This document shows positions 45,331 to 53,701 of a DNA stretch of 64,000 nucleotides, one piece after another. The position numbers and the translations under genes were made by a program. This DNA comes from SKVR01 sp964453995 (GTDB lineage: Bacteria; Bacteroidota; Bacteroidia; Bacteroidales; UBA7960), in assembly GCA_964453995.1 (NCBI GenBank), contig CAYVQC010000008.1:33710-97709 (forward strand), written 5' to 3'. A model generated the notes under the pieces. The model was given only the letters and a program-made list of their open reading frames with translations. It ran no database searches and was not told the DNA's origin. Within the stretch, counting starts at the first letter, position 1; each line of letters starts with the position of its first letter.

Positions 45331-46806
45331 TTAGTAGGCCCTGGCAAAAACTACCCTTTGAGAAGAAGGTTTGCCTGAATAGATGCATTTGCCATTTTCA
45401 GATTTATTATCCAGAGGGATACAACGGATGGTGGCTTTTGTTTCTTCCTTTATCTTTTGTTCCGTTTCAGCAGTTCCATCCCAATGGGCATAAATAAATC
45501 CGCCCTTTTCATCAAGCAAATTGTTAAACTCCTCCCATGTATCTGCATAAAATGTCTTTGAATCCCTGAAAGATAATGCCTTCTGATAGAGGTTATCCTG
45601 TATGTTTTCCAGGAGGTGTTCCACCTTGTTTACCAGATCGGCCTGCTGATATATAGACTTCTCCAGGGTGTCCCTTCTGGCCATTTCAACAGTATTATTC
45701 TCAACATCCCTTGGACCCATGGCAATACGCAAAGGCACCCCTTTGAACTCGTATTCATTAAATTTCCATCCGGGTTTATGGGTATCTCTGTCGTCCAGCT
45801 TTACCCTTATTCCGTGCTTTTCGAGCAAATGGTATATTTCCCGGGCTTTTTTGCACACCAGGTCATATTGCTCCTGGGTTTTATAGATAGGCACAATAAC
45901 CACCTGGATAGGGGCCAGTTTGGGAGGCAAAACCAGTCCGTTATCATCAGAATGGGCCATAATAAGAGCTCCCACCAATCGTGTAGACACACCCCAGGAA
46001 GTAGCCCAGACATAATCCAGTTTACCTTCTTTATTGGTAAATTTCACATCAAATGCTTTGGCAAAATTTTGCCCCAGGAAGTGCGAAGTTCCTGCCTGTA
46101 AAGCTTTCCCATCTTGCATAAGAGCTTCTATACAGTAGGTTTCAAGAGCACCGGCAAATCGTTCATTTTCTGATTTTACTCCCTTAAGTACTGGTATCGC
46201 CATAAAGTTTTCAGCGAAGTCAGAATAAACATCCAGCATTTGCCTGGTTTCAACCAGGGCCTCATCGCGGGTTGCATGTGCGGTATGTCCTTCCTGCCAC
46301 AGAAACTCTGCAGTGCGCAAAAACATACGCGTACGCATTTCCCATCTTACTACATTTGCCCATTGATTGACAAGGATGGGCAGATCGCGGTAGGATTGCA
46401 CCCAATTGCGATAGGTATCCCAAATGATGGTTTCAGAGGTAGGCCTTATAATAAGCTCTTCTTCAAGTTTGGCATCTTCATCTACTACCACTCCTTTTCC
46501 GTCAGGATCATTTTTCAACCTGTAATGGGTTACTACAGCGCATTCTTTTGCAAAACCTTCAACATGATCAGCTTCTTTGCTGAAAAATGATTTTGGTATG
46601 AAAATTGGAAAGTAGGCGTTGGAATGCCCGGTATCCTTGAACATTTTATCCAGAGCAGCCTGCATACGTTCCCATAAGGCATACCCATAGGGTTTGATTA
46701 CCATACATCCCCGAACAGCGGAATTCTCCGCCAGATCAGCCCTCTGGACTATATCATTGTACCACTTGGAATAGTTTTCTTCACGGGTTGAAAAATCTTT
46801 AGCCAT
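45331..46806 (-). CDS. proS: prolyl-tRNA synthetase, archaeal/eukaryote-like type
   Basis: The 491-residue class II synthetase opens with DFSTREENYSKWYNDIV and contains IIRPTSETIIWDTY, RTAEFLWQEGHTAHAT and AMGPRDVENNTVEMARRDT. It ends in a zinc-binding-like domain and a conserved C-terminal Tyr. It lacks the INS editing insertion of the standard bacterial form, so it belongs to the shorter archaeal/eukaryotic class (type 3), which is usual in Bacteroidota. It charges tRNA-Pro, and the next gene encodes a protein very rich in proline. Confidence 0.96.
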   Translation of the reverse strand: MAKDFSTREENYSKWYNDIVQRADLAENSAVRGCMVIKPYGYALWERMQAALDKMFKDTGHSNAYFPIFIPKSFFSKEADHVEGFAKECAVVTHYRLKNDPDGKGVVVDEDAKLEEELIIRPTSETIIWDTYRNWVQSYRDLPILVNQWANVVRWEMRTRMFLRTAEFLWQEGHTAHATRDEALVETRQMLDVYSDFAENFMAIPVLKGVKSENERFAGALETYCIEALMQDGKALQAGTSHFLGQNFAKAFDVKFTNKEGKLDYVWATSWGVSTRLVGALIMAHSDDNGLVLPPKLAPIQVVIVPIYKTQEQYDLVCKKAREIYHLLEKHGIRVKLDDRDTHKPGWKFNEYEFKGVPLRIAMGPRDVENNTVEMARRDTLEKSIYQQADLVNKVEHLLENIQDNLYQKALSFRDSKTFYADTWEEFNNLLDEKGGFIYAHWDGTAETEQKIKEETKATIRCIPLDNKSENGKCIYSGKPSSQRVVFARAY

Positions 46807-46937
46807 ACTGTGCGATTGGTATAAATTTTGTAGTTTTATCGTTGCGTTTTAACGCGGCAAAAATAAGAAAATATTGCCAGAAAAACGCATTTGATATACC
46901 GCAAAGAATTTTACGAGAATTTATTACATAAAACCAC

Positions 46938-46943
46938 AGGAGG
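46938..46943 (+). promoter_or_regulatory. strong Shine-Dalgarno site (unusual here)
   Basis: AGGAGG lies eight bases before ATG 46952, the ideal spacing. Most other start sites in this window are preceded by A-rich sequence with no such motif, as expected for Bacteroidota, so this one stands out and fixes the start codon. Confidence 0.55.
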
Positions 46944-46951
46944 AATCTATT

Positions 46952-48592
46952 ATGAAAAACATTATTCACTTATCCGGCATATTGTTGCTGTTCCTGGCCT
47001 CATGCTCATCCTCATACCAAACGGCCAGCGTACACGATGATATTTATTATACCCCGGCTACTGCGGAGGAAATTGCTGAAAATGCTCAGCAAGCTGCTCC
47101 AACCGTTGTTCAGGTTGTACCTGCCAATGAAAACGATGTAGCCCCATCCAACACATCTGAAGAAATAAAGTATCAGGATGAGCAGGAAGTTTATTATGAA
47201 GGGGAAGCTGAAGAATATTATTATGATGACGAAGAATATGTAGAAACAGAAGTGTATTACGATGAAAATGGTAGTCCCTATGTAGTCAACAACTACATTA
47301 TGGGAGGAATGCACGACTTCTCATATGCTTCACGCATAAGAAGATTCCATCGCTCATGGGCCATTATGGGATATTACGATCCCTATTTCACCCCCAATTA
47401 CTGGAACATTTACAGCCCCTATCATTACGACTACAACCTTGTATTTGGCTACGGTTTTCATCCGCTTTACTCTCCATGGTCGTACTCTTACAGTTTTGGG
47501 TATCATCCATGGAGTTGGTGGCACATGGGTTCATCCTGGGGGTGGATGCACCATCCATGGGGTAGCTGGTGGTCAGGATACCAATATGGTTACTGGGACG
47601 GCTATTGGTCCGGCTACAATTATGGTTACTGGAACTACAACAACTGGAATGACCATCAGGGTGGATACGTATACGGCGCAAGAAGACCTTCGGGCAGCAC
47701 CACTGGTTTTGGCACCAGAGAGCCTGGAAGATACGGAACCAGTAATGACAACCAAACCCTTTCTGTGTCTGAGCAGGGAAGAATAACCGGCGAAAATACC
47801 CAAACCGGCACTACCGGCGGCAGACTTGATGATTTTCGGGGAAGCGCTTCCACCCCCTTGGTTGCAACAAGACCTTCCGATACCAATGAATCACTTTCAG
47901 CACAACAAAAGCCAACTTCAGCCACAAAAAAGAAAAATGATCAAAGAAGACCTGAAGGATATCAGCCACAGCGCAGGCCTGAAGATTATTCTTCGCCCAC
48001 CAGGAGACCGGTGCAATCAGAAAGACCAGCCTATACCAGACCGCAGCAATCCAATCAACGAGAGAGGCAATCCGCTCAGCCAAACTACACCAGGCCCAGA
48101 ACCTACACTGCACCCAGGCAACAGCAACCACGCTCAAACCAGGAATACAGAAGACCTGCTAGTGAACAAAGACCTGATGCAAACCAAAGACAGCCTCAAA
48201 CAAATGCTGGAAGCAGAACGCCTGTAAGACCACAGGCTACTCCATCACAGCGTCCGGTACAAACCAGACCCCAGGCAGCACCCCAAAGGAGCCCGCAACA
48301 AAATCGTCCGCAGGTAGCTCCGCAAAGAGCCCCGCAACAGAATCGTCCGCAGGCCGCTCCGCAAAGAGCTCCGCAACAAAGGCCACAGGCCGCTCCGCAA
48401 AGAGCTCCACAACAAAGGCCGCAGGCCGCTCCGCAAAGAGCGCCGCAGTCAAGGCCGCAAGTTGCTCCACCCAGAAATACCCAAAGGAGCAGCCCATCGG
48501 TCAGCTCACCTTCCAGGGGACCCTCAAGAAGCTCAGCACCATCGCGCTCCTCTGGCAGCAGCAGTTCTTCAAGATCCAGTCAGAGAAGATAA
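46952..48592 (+). CDS. lipoprotein with Tyr/Trp/Gly-rich domain and Pro/Gln repeats
   Basis: The 546-residue protein starts with a lipoprotein signal (GILLLFLASCSSS, Cys near 19). An acidic, Tyr/Glu-rich segment follows (about 70-105), then an extremely aromatic region (about 115-245) dominated by Tyr, Trp, Gly, His and Ser, for example SGYQYGYWDGYWSGYNYGYW. The second half is disordered and basic. It ends with six 12-13-residue repeats of the type RPQAAPQRAPQQ and a Ser/Arg-rich tail. I recognise no catalytic family. Such composition suggests a structural or surface-adhesive, possibly phase-separating, envelope protein. It lies between proS and an outer-membrane barrel gene. Confidence 0.8.
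   Translation: MKNIIHLSGILLLFLASCSSSYQTASVHDDIYYTPATAEEIAENAQQAAPTVVQVVPANENDVAPSNTSEEIKYQDEQEVYYEGEAEEYYYDDEEYVETEVYYDENGSPYVVNNYIMGGMHDFSYASRIRRFHRSWAIMGYYDPYFTPNYWNIYSPYHYDYNLVFGYGFHPLYSPWSYSYSFGYHPWSWWHMGSSWGWMHHPWGSWWSGYQYGYWDGYWSGYNYGYWNYNNWNDHQGGYVYGARRPSGSTTGFGTREPGRYGTSNDNQTLSVSEQGRITGENTQTGTTGGRLDDFRGSASTPLVATRPSDTNESLSAQQKPTSATKKKNDQRRPEGYQPQRRPEDYSSPTRRPVQSERPAYTRPQQSNQRERQSAQPNYTRPRTYTAPRQQQPRSNQEYRRPASEQRPDANQRQPQTNAGSRTPVRPQATPSQRPVQTRPQAAPQRSPQQNRPQVAPQRAPQQNRPQAAPQRAPQQRPQAAPQRAPQQRPQAAPQRAPQSRPQVAPPRNTQRSSPSVSSPSRGPSRSSAPSRSSGSSSSSRSSQRR
48266..48487 (+). repeat. tandem repeat coding for RPQxAPQRAPQQ units
   Basis: Six in-frame units of 39, 39, 36, 36, 36 and 36 bases encode RPQ(A/V)AP(Q/P)R-type repeats. 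The middle three units are nearly identical in DNA, pointing to slippage or unequal crossing-over. Copy number may vary between strains. Confidence 0.85.
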
Positions 48593-48605
48593 GGAAAACC
48601 ATAAT

Positions 48606-48641
48606 AAAACCCCCGTATTTCCCTTTGCCGGGGGTTTTATT
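48606..48641 (+). terminator. terminator after the repeat lipoprotein
   Basis: AAAACCCCCG (48606-48615) and CGGGGGTTTT (48629-48638) form a perfect 10-bp stem with a 13-base loop; the T-run is part of the right arm. Confidence 0.88.
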
Positions 48642-48742
48642 TAACCTTGTAGTTCAAATCAAAAATTAACAAGCAAAATCTAACGGTAAAAGTTTTGCAA
48701 GCCCGGCTTTTACCTTATAGCCAAACAAATGTAAATGACATA

Positions 48743-50242
48743 ATGAAACAAATCCTAAAAACAAACCTCATGAAACGATTTGCATTTCTCATAGTTTTTT
48801 TTGCTACCACCATTATACAGACCAGTGCTCAGAACGAGATCGATGCCCTTAGATATTCCATGTTCAATCCTACGGGAACAGCCAGGTTTGTAGCAACAGG
48901 AGGCGCCTTTGGAGCTCTTGGAGGCGATTTTTCTTCTCTTTATACCAATCCGGCGGGTATTGGTATTTACCGAAGCAACGAGTTTACAATAACCCCAAGC
49001 TTTAATTTTACCGCTGTAGAATCGGGGTTCCGGGGATCCTTACAAGAAGACATCAATTATGATTTTTCTTTAGGAAACCTTGGCTTTGTATTTGCCTTCA
49101 ACGATCCCAATCAACTCAAAGAATCAGGTTGGATGGGTTTTCAGATCGGATTTGGGATTAACCAAATCGCCAATTTCAACAGCAGGAAAATTTACGAAGG
49201 GTTCAATACCGACAACTCCCTGATGAGTGTATTCCTTGAAAAAGCTACTGAAGAAACCAATTTCAACAGTACCATGCATCCAAGTAGTTTCCTTGATGAC
49301 TACACTACCGGGCTGGCATGGGATGTTTGGCTCCTGGGGCTGGATAGCATCAATAATGAGTACTTTATTGATATGCCCAAAGATGTGTTACAAAGAAGAA
49401 TAACCAATACCAGCGGATCCATCAGGGAAATGAGTTTAACCCTTGGAACCAACTACAGTAACAAGCTTTATTTGGGTGCTTCTCTAGGATTTCCCATTGT
49501 GCGCTTCGAGGAGGACTATACCTTTACGGAAGAAAATTCAACGGGAATAGAAAGTGAGTTCAATTCACTGGAATTTGGTGAGTCACTCATTACTACAGGT
49601 ACAGGCTTCAACTTAAAGGTAGGGGTTATTTACAGGGCTACCGACATGATAAGGCTGGGTGCCGCATTGCATACACCTACCTTTTACACCTTTGACGATG
49701 AGTGGAGTACACACATGGAATCAGACCTGGTTAATTTTGGTAAAAGAGAAAAGAGCTCCCCCAGCCTGCTGTATGAGTATGAATTAAATACACCCCTGCG
49801 TCTTACCGGTAGCCTCGGTTTGGTCTTTGGCACATCCGGACTTTTAAGCCTGGATTATGAATATGCCGATTACACCCAAATGAGACTGAGAAGCAGCCAG
49901 GATCCCTACACTCAGGAAAACAGGAATATCAGCAACAACTTCCTGTCGCAGCACATTATCAGGGCTGGCGGAGAATATCGCCTTAACCCGATCATCCTGC
50001 GCGCCGGCTATGCTTTGCACACCAATCCCTACCGGCCCGAGATCAACAACCTTGAAAGAACCACTATAAGTGCTGGTATCGGCATCAGGGAAAAAAACTA
50101 TTTTGTCGACTTTGGCTATTACATTACCCAATACTCAGAGGACTTTTTCCAATACTTTAATTTCACAGAAGACAGATCATCAGTGATAGAATATGACTAC
50201 AGCAGGCAAGGTTTCATGATGACTGTTGGGTTCCGGTTCTAG
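48743..50242 (+). CDS. OmpP1/FadL/TodX-type outer-membrane transport protein
   Basis: I start at ATG 48743; ATG 48770 also gives a good signal peptide (MKRFAFLIVFFATTIIQTSAQ in part). The mature N-terminus ALRYSMFNPTGTARFVATGGAFGALGGDFSSLYTNPAGIGIYR (shown only in part elsewhere) with its NPAG motif is typical of the FadL/OmpP1 family, where the N-terminus plugs the barrel. The rest is beta-rich and ends in a Phe-terminated strand (MMTVGFRF). Members carry hydrophobic molecules such as fatty acids or aromatics through the outer membrane. The substrate is unknown. Confidence 0.87.
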   Translation: MKQILKTNLMKRFAFLIVFFATTIIQTSAQNEIDALRYSMFNPTGTARFVATGGAFGALGGDFSSLYTNPAGIGIYRSNEFTITPSFNFTAVESGFRGSLQEDINYDFSLGNLGFVFAFNDPNQLKESGWMGFQIGFGINQIANFNSRKIYEGFNTDNSLMSVFLEKATEETNFNSTMHPSSFLDDYTTGLAWDVWLLGLDSINNEYFIDMPKDVLQRRITNTSGSIREMSLTLGTNYSNKLYLGASLGFPIVRFEEDYTFTEENSTGIESEFNSLEFGESLITTGTGFNLKVGVIYRATDMIRLGAALHTPTFYTFDDEWSTHMESDLVNFGKREKSSPSLLYEYELNTPLRLTGSLGLVFGTSGLLSLDYEYADYTQMRLRSSQDPYTQENRNISNNFLSQHIIRAGGEYRLNPIILRAGYALHTNPYRPEINNLERTTISAGIGIREKNYFVDFGYYITQYSEDFFQYFNFTEDRSSVIEYDYSRQGFMMTVGFRF

Positions 50243-50283
50243 GAAACCTATCACTAACCACAAGCGGGGTTTACCCCAAAAAC

Positions 50284-50317
50284 AAACGGACGGCCATGAG
50301 CCGTCCGTTTTGCTTTA
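50284..50317. terminator. strong terminator between convergent genes
   Basis: AAACGGACGGC (50284-50294) and GCCGTCCGTTT (50300-50310) form a perfect 11-bp stem with a 5-base loop, followed by TGCTTT. The A-run on the left arm allows use from the minus strand too. Confidence 0.88.
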
Positions 50318-50336
50318 TCCTGTCCTTACTGTTTTG

Positions 50337-51182
50337 TCAGATTGAAGATTCTTCGATAATATCGGGATCTACCAGTACCCTGCCGCAATACTCACACACA
50401 ATTATTTTTTTATTGAGCCTGATATCGAGCTGACGTTGGGGTGGAATTTTATTGAAACAACCTCCGCAAGCATCCCTCTCTACCGGAACAACAGCAAGCC
50501 CGTTGCGTGCATTGTCGCGGATCCGTTTGTAGGCACTGAGCAAACGCTCGTCAATATTTTTTTGCTGAATAGCAGACTTCTCTTTCAGTTGCTCTTCTTC
50601 TTTCTGGGTTTCTTCAACAATATCCTTAAGCTCACTTTTTTTGATCTCCAGGTCGTTCTGGCGATCGGCAAGCTCTTTATTGGATATCTCAAGGATCTCT
50701 TTTTTACTTTCAATAGAAGCTGCAAATTCCTTGATCTTTTTATCAGCCAGCTGCATTTCAAGGTTCTGATATTCGATTTCTTTGCTAAGAGAATCGTACT
50801 CGCGGTTGTTGCGAACATTCATCTGCTGGGCTTCATATTTTTTTACCAGCTCATGGCTCTCCTTAATGGCGTTTTCCTTGCGTGAGATTTCCATTTCCAA
50901 CTCAGAAATTTCCTGGTTGTAATTGGTAATACGTGTTTCCAATCCTTCGATCTCATCTTCAAGATCCTGAACTTCCAAAGGCAACTCCCCCCTGATGTTT
51001 CTGATCTTGTCAATTTGAGCATCAATAAGTTGCAGAGAATACAAACTCACCAGTTTTTTCCGCACCGCTGATTCAATACTGTCCTCACCGGTCTTATCCA
51101 TGGCTGATGTGGTCGTAACAATTTCGGGTTCATTGATGATGTTTTCATCCTGCTTGCTTGAAGAATCTTTTGCTTTGGCCAT
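50337..51182 (-). CDS. coiled-coil protein with C4 zinc ribbon
   Basis: The 281-residue protein is a long antiparallel coiled coil (about residues 45-225) followed by a zinc ribbon with two CxxC pairs, CGGC (about 240) and CEYC (about 263), with NKIPPQRQLDIR between. This is the C4-type zinc-ribbon family (zf-RING_7) found in many bacteria, whose members are thought to bind nucleic acid; the function is not established. It follows the Nif3-like gene on the same strand with a 32-base gap, a pairing I recall as common in related genomes. Confidence 0.87.
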   Translation of the reverse strand: MAKAKDSSSKQDENIINEPEIVTTTSAMDKTGEDSIESAVRKKLVSLYSLQLIDAQIDKIRNIRGELPLEVQDLEDEIEGLETRITNYNQEISELEMEISRKENAIKESHELVKKYEAQQMNVRNNREYDSLSKEIEYQNLEMQLADKKIKEFAASIESKKEILEISNKELADRQNDLEIKKSELKDIVEETQKEEEQLKEKSAIQQKNIDERLLSAYKRIRDNARNGLAVVPVERDACGGCFNKIPPQRQLDIRLNKKIIVCEYCGRVLVDPDIIEESSI

Positions 51183-51214
51183 AGCTATATAATTATTTAT
51201 TTGATTATCAGTAC

Positions 51215-52309
51215 TTAAAAGTATCTAACCGGGTTGGTACTCTGGTCAGAAATCAGGAGTGCAAAGTTAGTATTTTTTTTGGTAACTATTTCATACAAAA
51301 TTTCCCGGGTAAATTGCTCACTTTCATAGTGCCCCACATCGGCCATGAGCATTACATCCTGTACATCAAAAAAATCATGATATTTCACATCGGCAGTTAC
51401 AAAAGCATCGGCACCTGCGGCCAGGGCTTTGTCTCTGAGAAAACTTCCACTGCCCCCGCAAAGGGCTACCCTTTGTATCATTTTTCCCTTCAGTGGGGTA
51501 TGACGAATACATCCTGTTCCCAGTTTTTCCTTTACCAGAGAAAGGAAAGCTTCCTCGCTGAGGGCTTCGGCAAGCTCACCGATCATCCCCATGCCTGCCC
51601 TTGGATAGCTGTTTTCAAGCGTATAAATATCATAGGCTACTTCCTCGTAAGGGTGGGCCTGTAGCATGGCAGTCACAACCTGTTTCTGCAACCAGCGTGG
51701 CAAAATGGTCTCGATTCTTACTTCCTTTTCAAAATGGATCTCACCTTTTTTTCCCACATAAGGGTTGGACTGATCCCCGGCTCTGAAGGTTCCCTGTCCT
51801 TCCAGGTTAAAACTACAACAGTCGTATTCACCAATCTGTCCTGCTCCGGCTTCAAAAATAGCTTGCCTTACAAGGTTTGCCTTATCCGAAGGGCAAAAGG
51901 TAACAAGCTTGATGAGAGAGGCTTCTTTTTGATCCAGAATTTCAAGCTTTTCAAGTGTGAGTTTTTGGGCTAACCGTGCATTTACGCCCTGCCTCACACT
52001 ATCCAGGTTGGTATGCACTGATAGCAGAGCAATATCATTTTGTATAGCCCTGATCAATGCTCTTTCGGTATAATGCCTGCCAGTGAGTTTTTTTATCCCT
52101 TTAAAAAGTAGGGGATGATGCGAAATAATCAGATCACAGTTTTTCTCAATGGCTTCTTCAACAATAGCTTCTGTTATATCGATACAAACCAGGCCACAAC
52201 GAATCTCTTTTTCCGGATCGCCATACTGAATGCCTGAGTTATCGTAGCTTTCCTGCAGATTAAAAGGCGCCTCCCCATGATAGGCTGAAACAATTTCTTT
52301 TAATTTCAT
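51215..52309 (-). CDS. Nif3-like dinuclear metal-centre protein
   Basis: The 364-residue protein has the NIF3/DUF34 pattern: QESYDNSGIQYGDPE near residue 19, ISHHPLLFKGIKKL with metal-binding His residues near 64, a middle insertion of about 100 residues (YqfO-type, CutA-like), and ADVGHYESEQFT near residue 330 with further ligands. It forms a hexameric ring with two metals per subunit. Its biochemical role is debated (GTP cyclohydrolase-like or metal insertase). It is co-transcribed with the zinc-ribbon gene. Confidence 0.93.
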   Translation of the reverse strand: MKLKEIVSAYHGEAPFNLQESYDNSGIQYGDPEKEIRCGLVCIDITEAIVEEAIEKNCDLIISHHPLLFKGIKKLTGRHYTERALIRAIQNDIALLSVHTNLDSVRQGVNARLAQKLTLEKLEILDQKEASLIKLVTFCPSDKANLVRQAIFEAGAGQIGEYDCCSFNLEGQGTFRAGDQSNPYVGKKGEIHFEKEVRIETILPRWLQKQVVTAMLQAHPYEEVAYDIYTLENSYPRAGMGMIGELAEALSEEAFLSLVKEKLGTGCIRHTPLKGKMIQRVALCGGSGSFLRDKALAAGADAFVTADVKYHDFFDVQDVMLMADVGHYESEQFTREILYEIVTKKNTNFALLISDQSTNPVRYF

Positions 52310-52526
52310 AATCAGATTTTTTGAATTATAGCGAAGTTATAAAAAAAGCAGCTAAACAATATAATTTGCTAAAAGATTATAAATCTACCCTTTTACTTTT
52401 ACTTGTTGAAAAATAATTGATTCTACCCTCAGGGCTGTTTTTCGTGTCAATGCAATGATTCATTCTGCAAATGCAACATTCTCTGCATACAAAAGCCGTA
52501 TGCACCTTAGAATAAGTAAATTACGG

Positions 52527-52557
52527 TTGATTTAATTGTACGCATTTCATAAATTTG
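52527..52557 (+). promoter_or_regulatory. -33/-7 promoter abutting the lpxK start (leaderless candidate)
   Basis: TTG at 52527-52529 and TAAATTTG at 52550-52557 (a perfect TAnnTTTG) are separated by 20 bases, the best-formed Bacteroidetes promoter seen in this window. The -7 box ends four bases before ATG 52562, so transcription should begin at or next to the start codon. Confidence 0.6.
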
Positions 52558-52561
52558 ATCC

Positions 52562-53701
52562 ATGAATTTTTTAAGAATAATTCTTTTTCCCCTGGCCTTG
52601 CTTTACGGCTTGATTACTCTGTTGAGAAATAAGTTTTTCGACTGGGGAATATTACCATCGAATTCTTACCCGCATCCCATTATCGGGATCGGCAACCTGA
52701 GTACCGGTGGCACCGGTAAAACTCCCCATATTGAATATTTGATCTCCCTGTTGAAACAAAAATACTCCGTTGCCACCATTAGCAGGGGATATAAGAGGAA
52801 AACCAGGGGATATCTTGAAGTAAACGCCCGGTCGACTGTAAAACAGGTAGGTGATGAACCCCTACAAATGTGCCTTAAACATCCCGATATACTTGTAACG
52901 GTAAGTGAAAGCAGAAACAAGGCCATTAAAAGAATAAAAGACCAGCACCCTAAAAACCAGGTAATACTTTTAGATGACTCATTTCAGCACCGGTATGTAA
53001 AACCGGGACTGAATATCCTACTTACAGACTATCACAAGATTTTTACCAAAAACTATGTTCTTCCTACGGGCAATTTGCGCGAATTTAGAATGGGGGCTAA
53101 AAGATCTGACATTCTCATTGTTACCAAAACACCCTCTGTTTTCTCTCCCCTTGACAGGAAATTGATCCTGAAGGATTTGGAAAAATACGGGATAAAAAAT
53201 ATATTTTTCTCCTATATTAAATATGGCAAATGGATGCCCGTAACCAATTTTGCCAGGACTGAAAAACTGCAAAAAGCAAAGACAATTTTCCTGATCACCG
53301 GAATTGCCAATCCCATTCCCCTTGGGGAATACCTTAAGAGGCTCTGTACAGACCTGAAAGTATTTCAGTTTGCAGATCATCATCAGTTTACAGAGAAGGA
53401 ACTGTCGGAATTCGTCAATAAATATCATGAAACATACAGTGGTTCAAAGGCAATTGTTACCACAGAAAAAGATAGTATGCGATTGAGAAGCCCTGGGCTG
53501 TCCAGAATCCTTACCAATCTTCCCGTTTATTATGTTCCCATTGAGGTGGAATTTCACCAGGAAGATAAAAAGCACTTTGACAACCTGGTAGTGGATTATG
53601 TGGAAAAGCATTATGGATACACAATAAGATCAAAGGGGAAAGAGTCCGGTAAAAAATTGCATCAAAACAAATTTGCCGGCCTGACAGCCTCAGATATTTA
53701 A
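52562..53701 (+). CDS. lpxK: tetraacyldisaccharide 4'-kinase
   Basis: The 379-residue protein has the usual membrane-associated N-terminus (FPLALLYGLITLLRN), so the start is firm. Then come the P-loop GNLSTGGTGKTP (about 44-55), SRGYKRKT, GDEP and the LLDDSFQHR catalytic region (about 139-147). It phosphorylates the 4' position of the lipid A precursor at the inner membrane. Its C-terminal 20 residues are basic, and the last 12 bases overlap the end of the convergent sigma-54 activator gene. Confidence 0.96.
   Translation: MNFLRIILFPLALLYGLITLLRNKFFDWGILPSNSYPHPIIGIGNLSTGGTGKTPHIEYLISLLKQKYSVATISRGYKRKTRGYLEVNARSTVKQVGDEPLQMCLKHPDILVTVSESRNKAIKRIKDQHPKNQVILLDDSFQHRYVKPGLNILLTDYHKIFTKNYVLPTGNLREFRMGAKRSDILIVTKTPSVFSPLDRKLILKDLEKYGIKNIFFSYIKYGKWMPVTNFARTEKLQKAKTIFLITGIANPIPLGEYLKRLCTDLKVFQFADHHQFTEKELSEFVNKYHETYSGSKAIVTTEKDSMRLRSPGLSRILTNLPVYYVPIEVEFHQEDKKHFDNLVVDYVEKHYGYTIRSKGKESGKKLHQNKFAGLTASDI

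Noticed and set aside
48266..48487. Possible CRISPR-like repeats
   Set aside because: The repeats are contiguous, in frame and code for RPQxAPQRAPQQ units without unique spacers.
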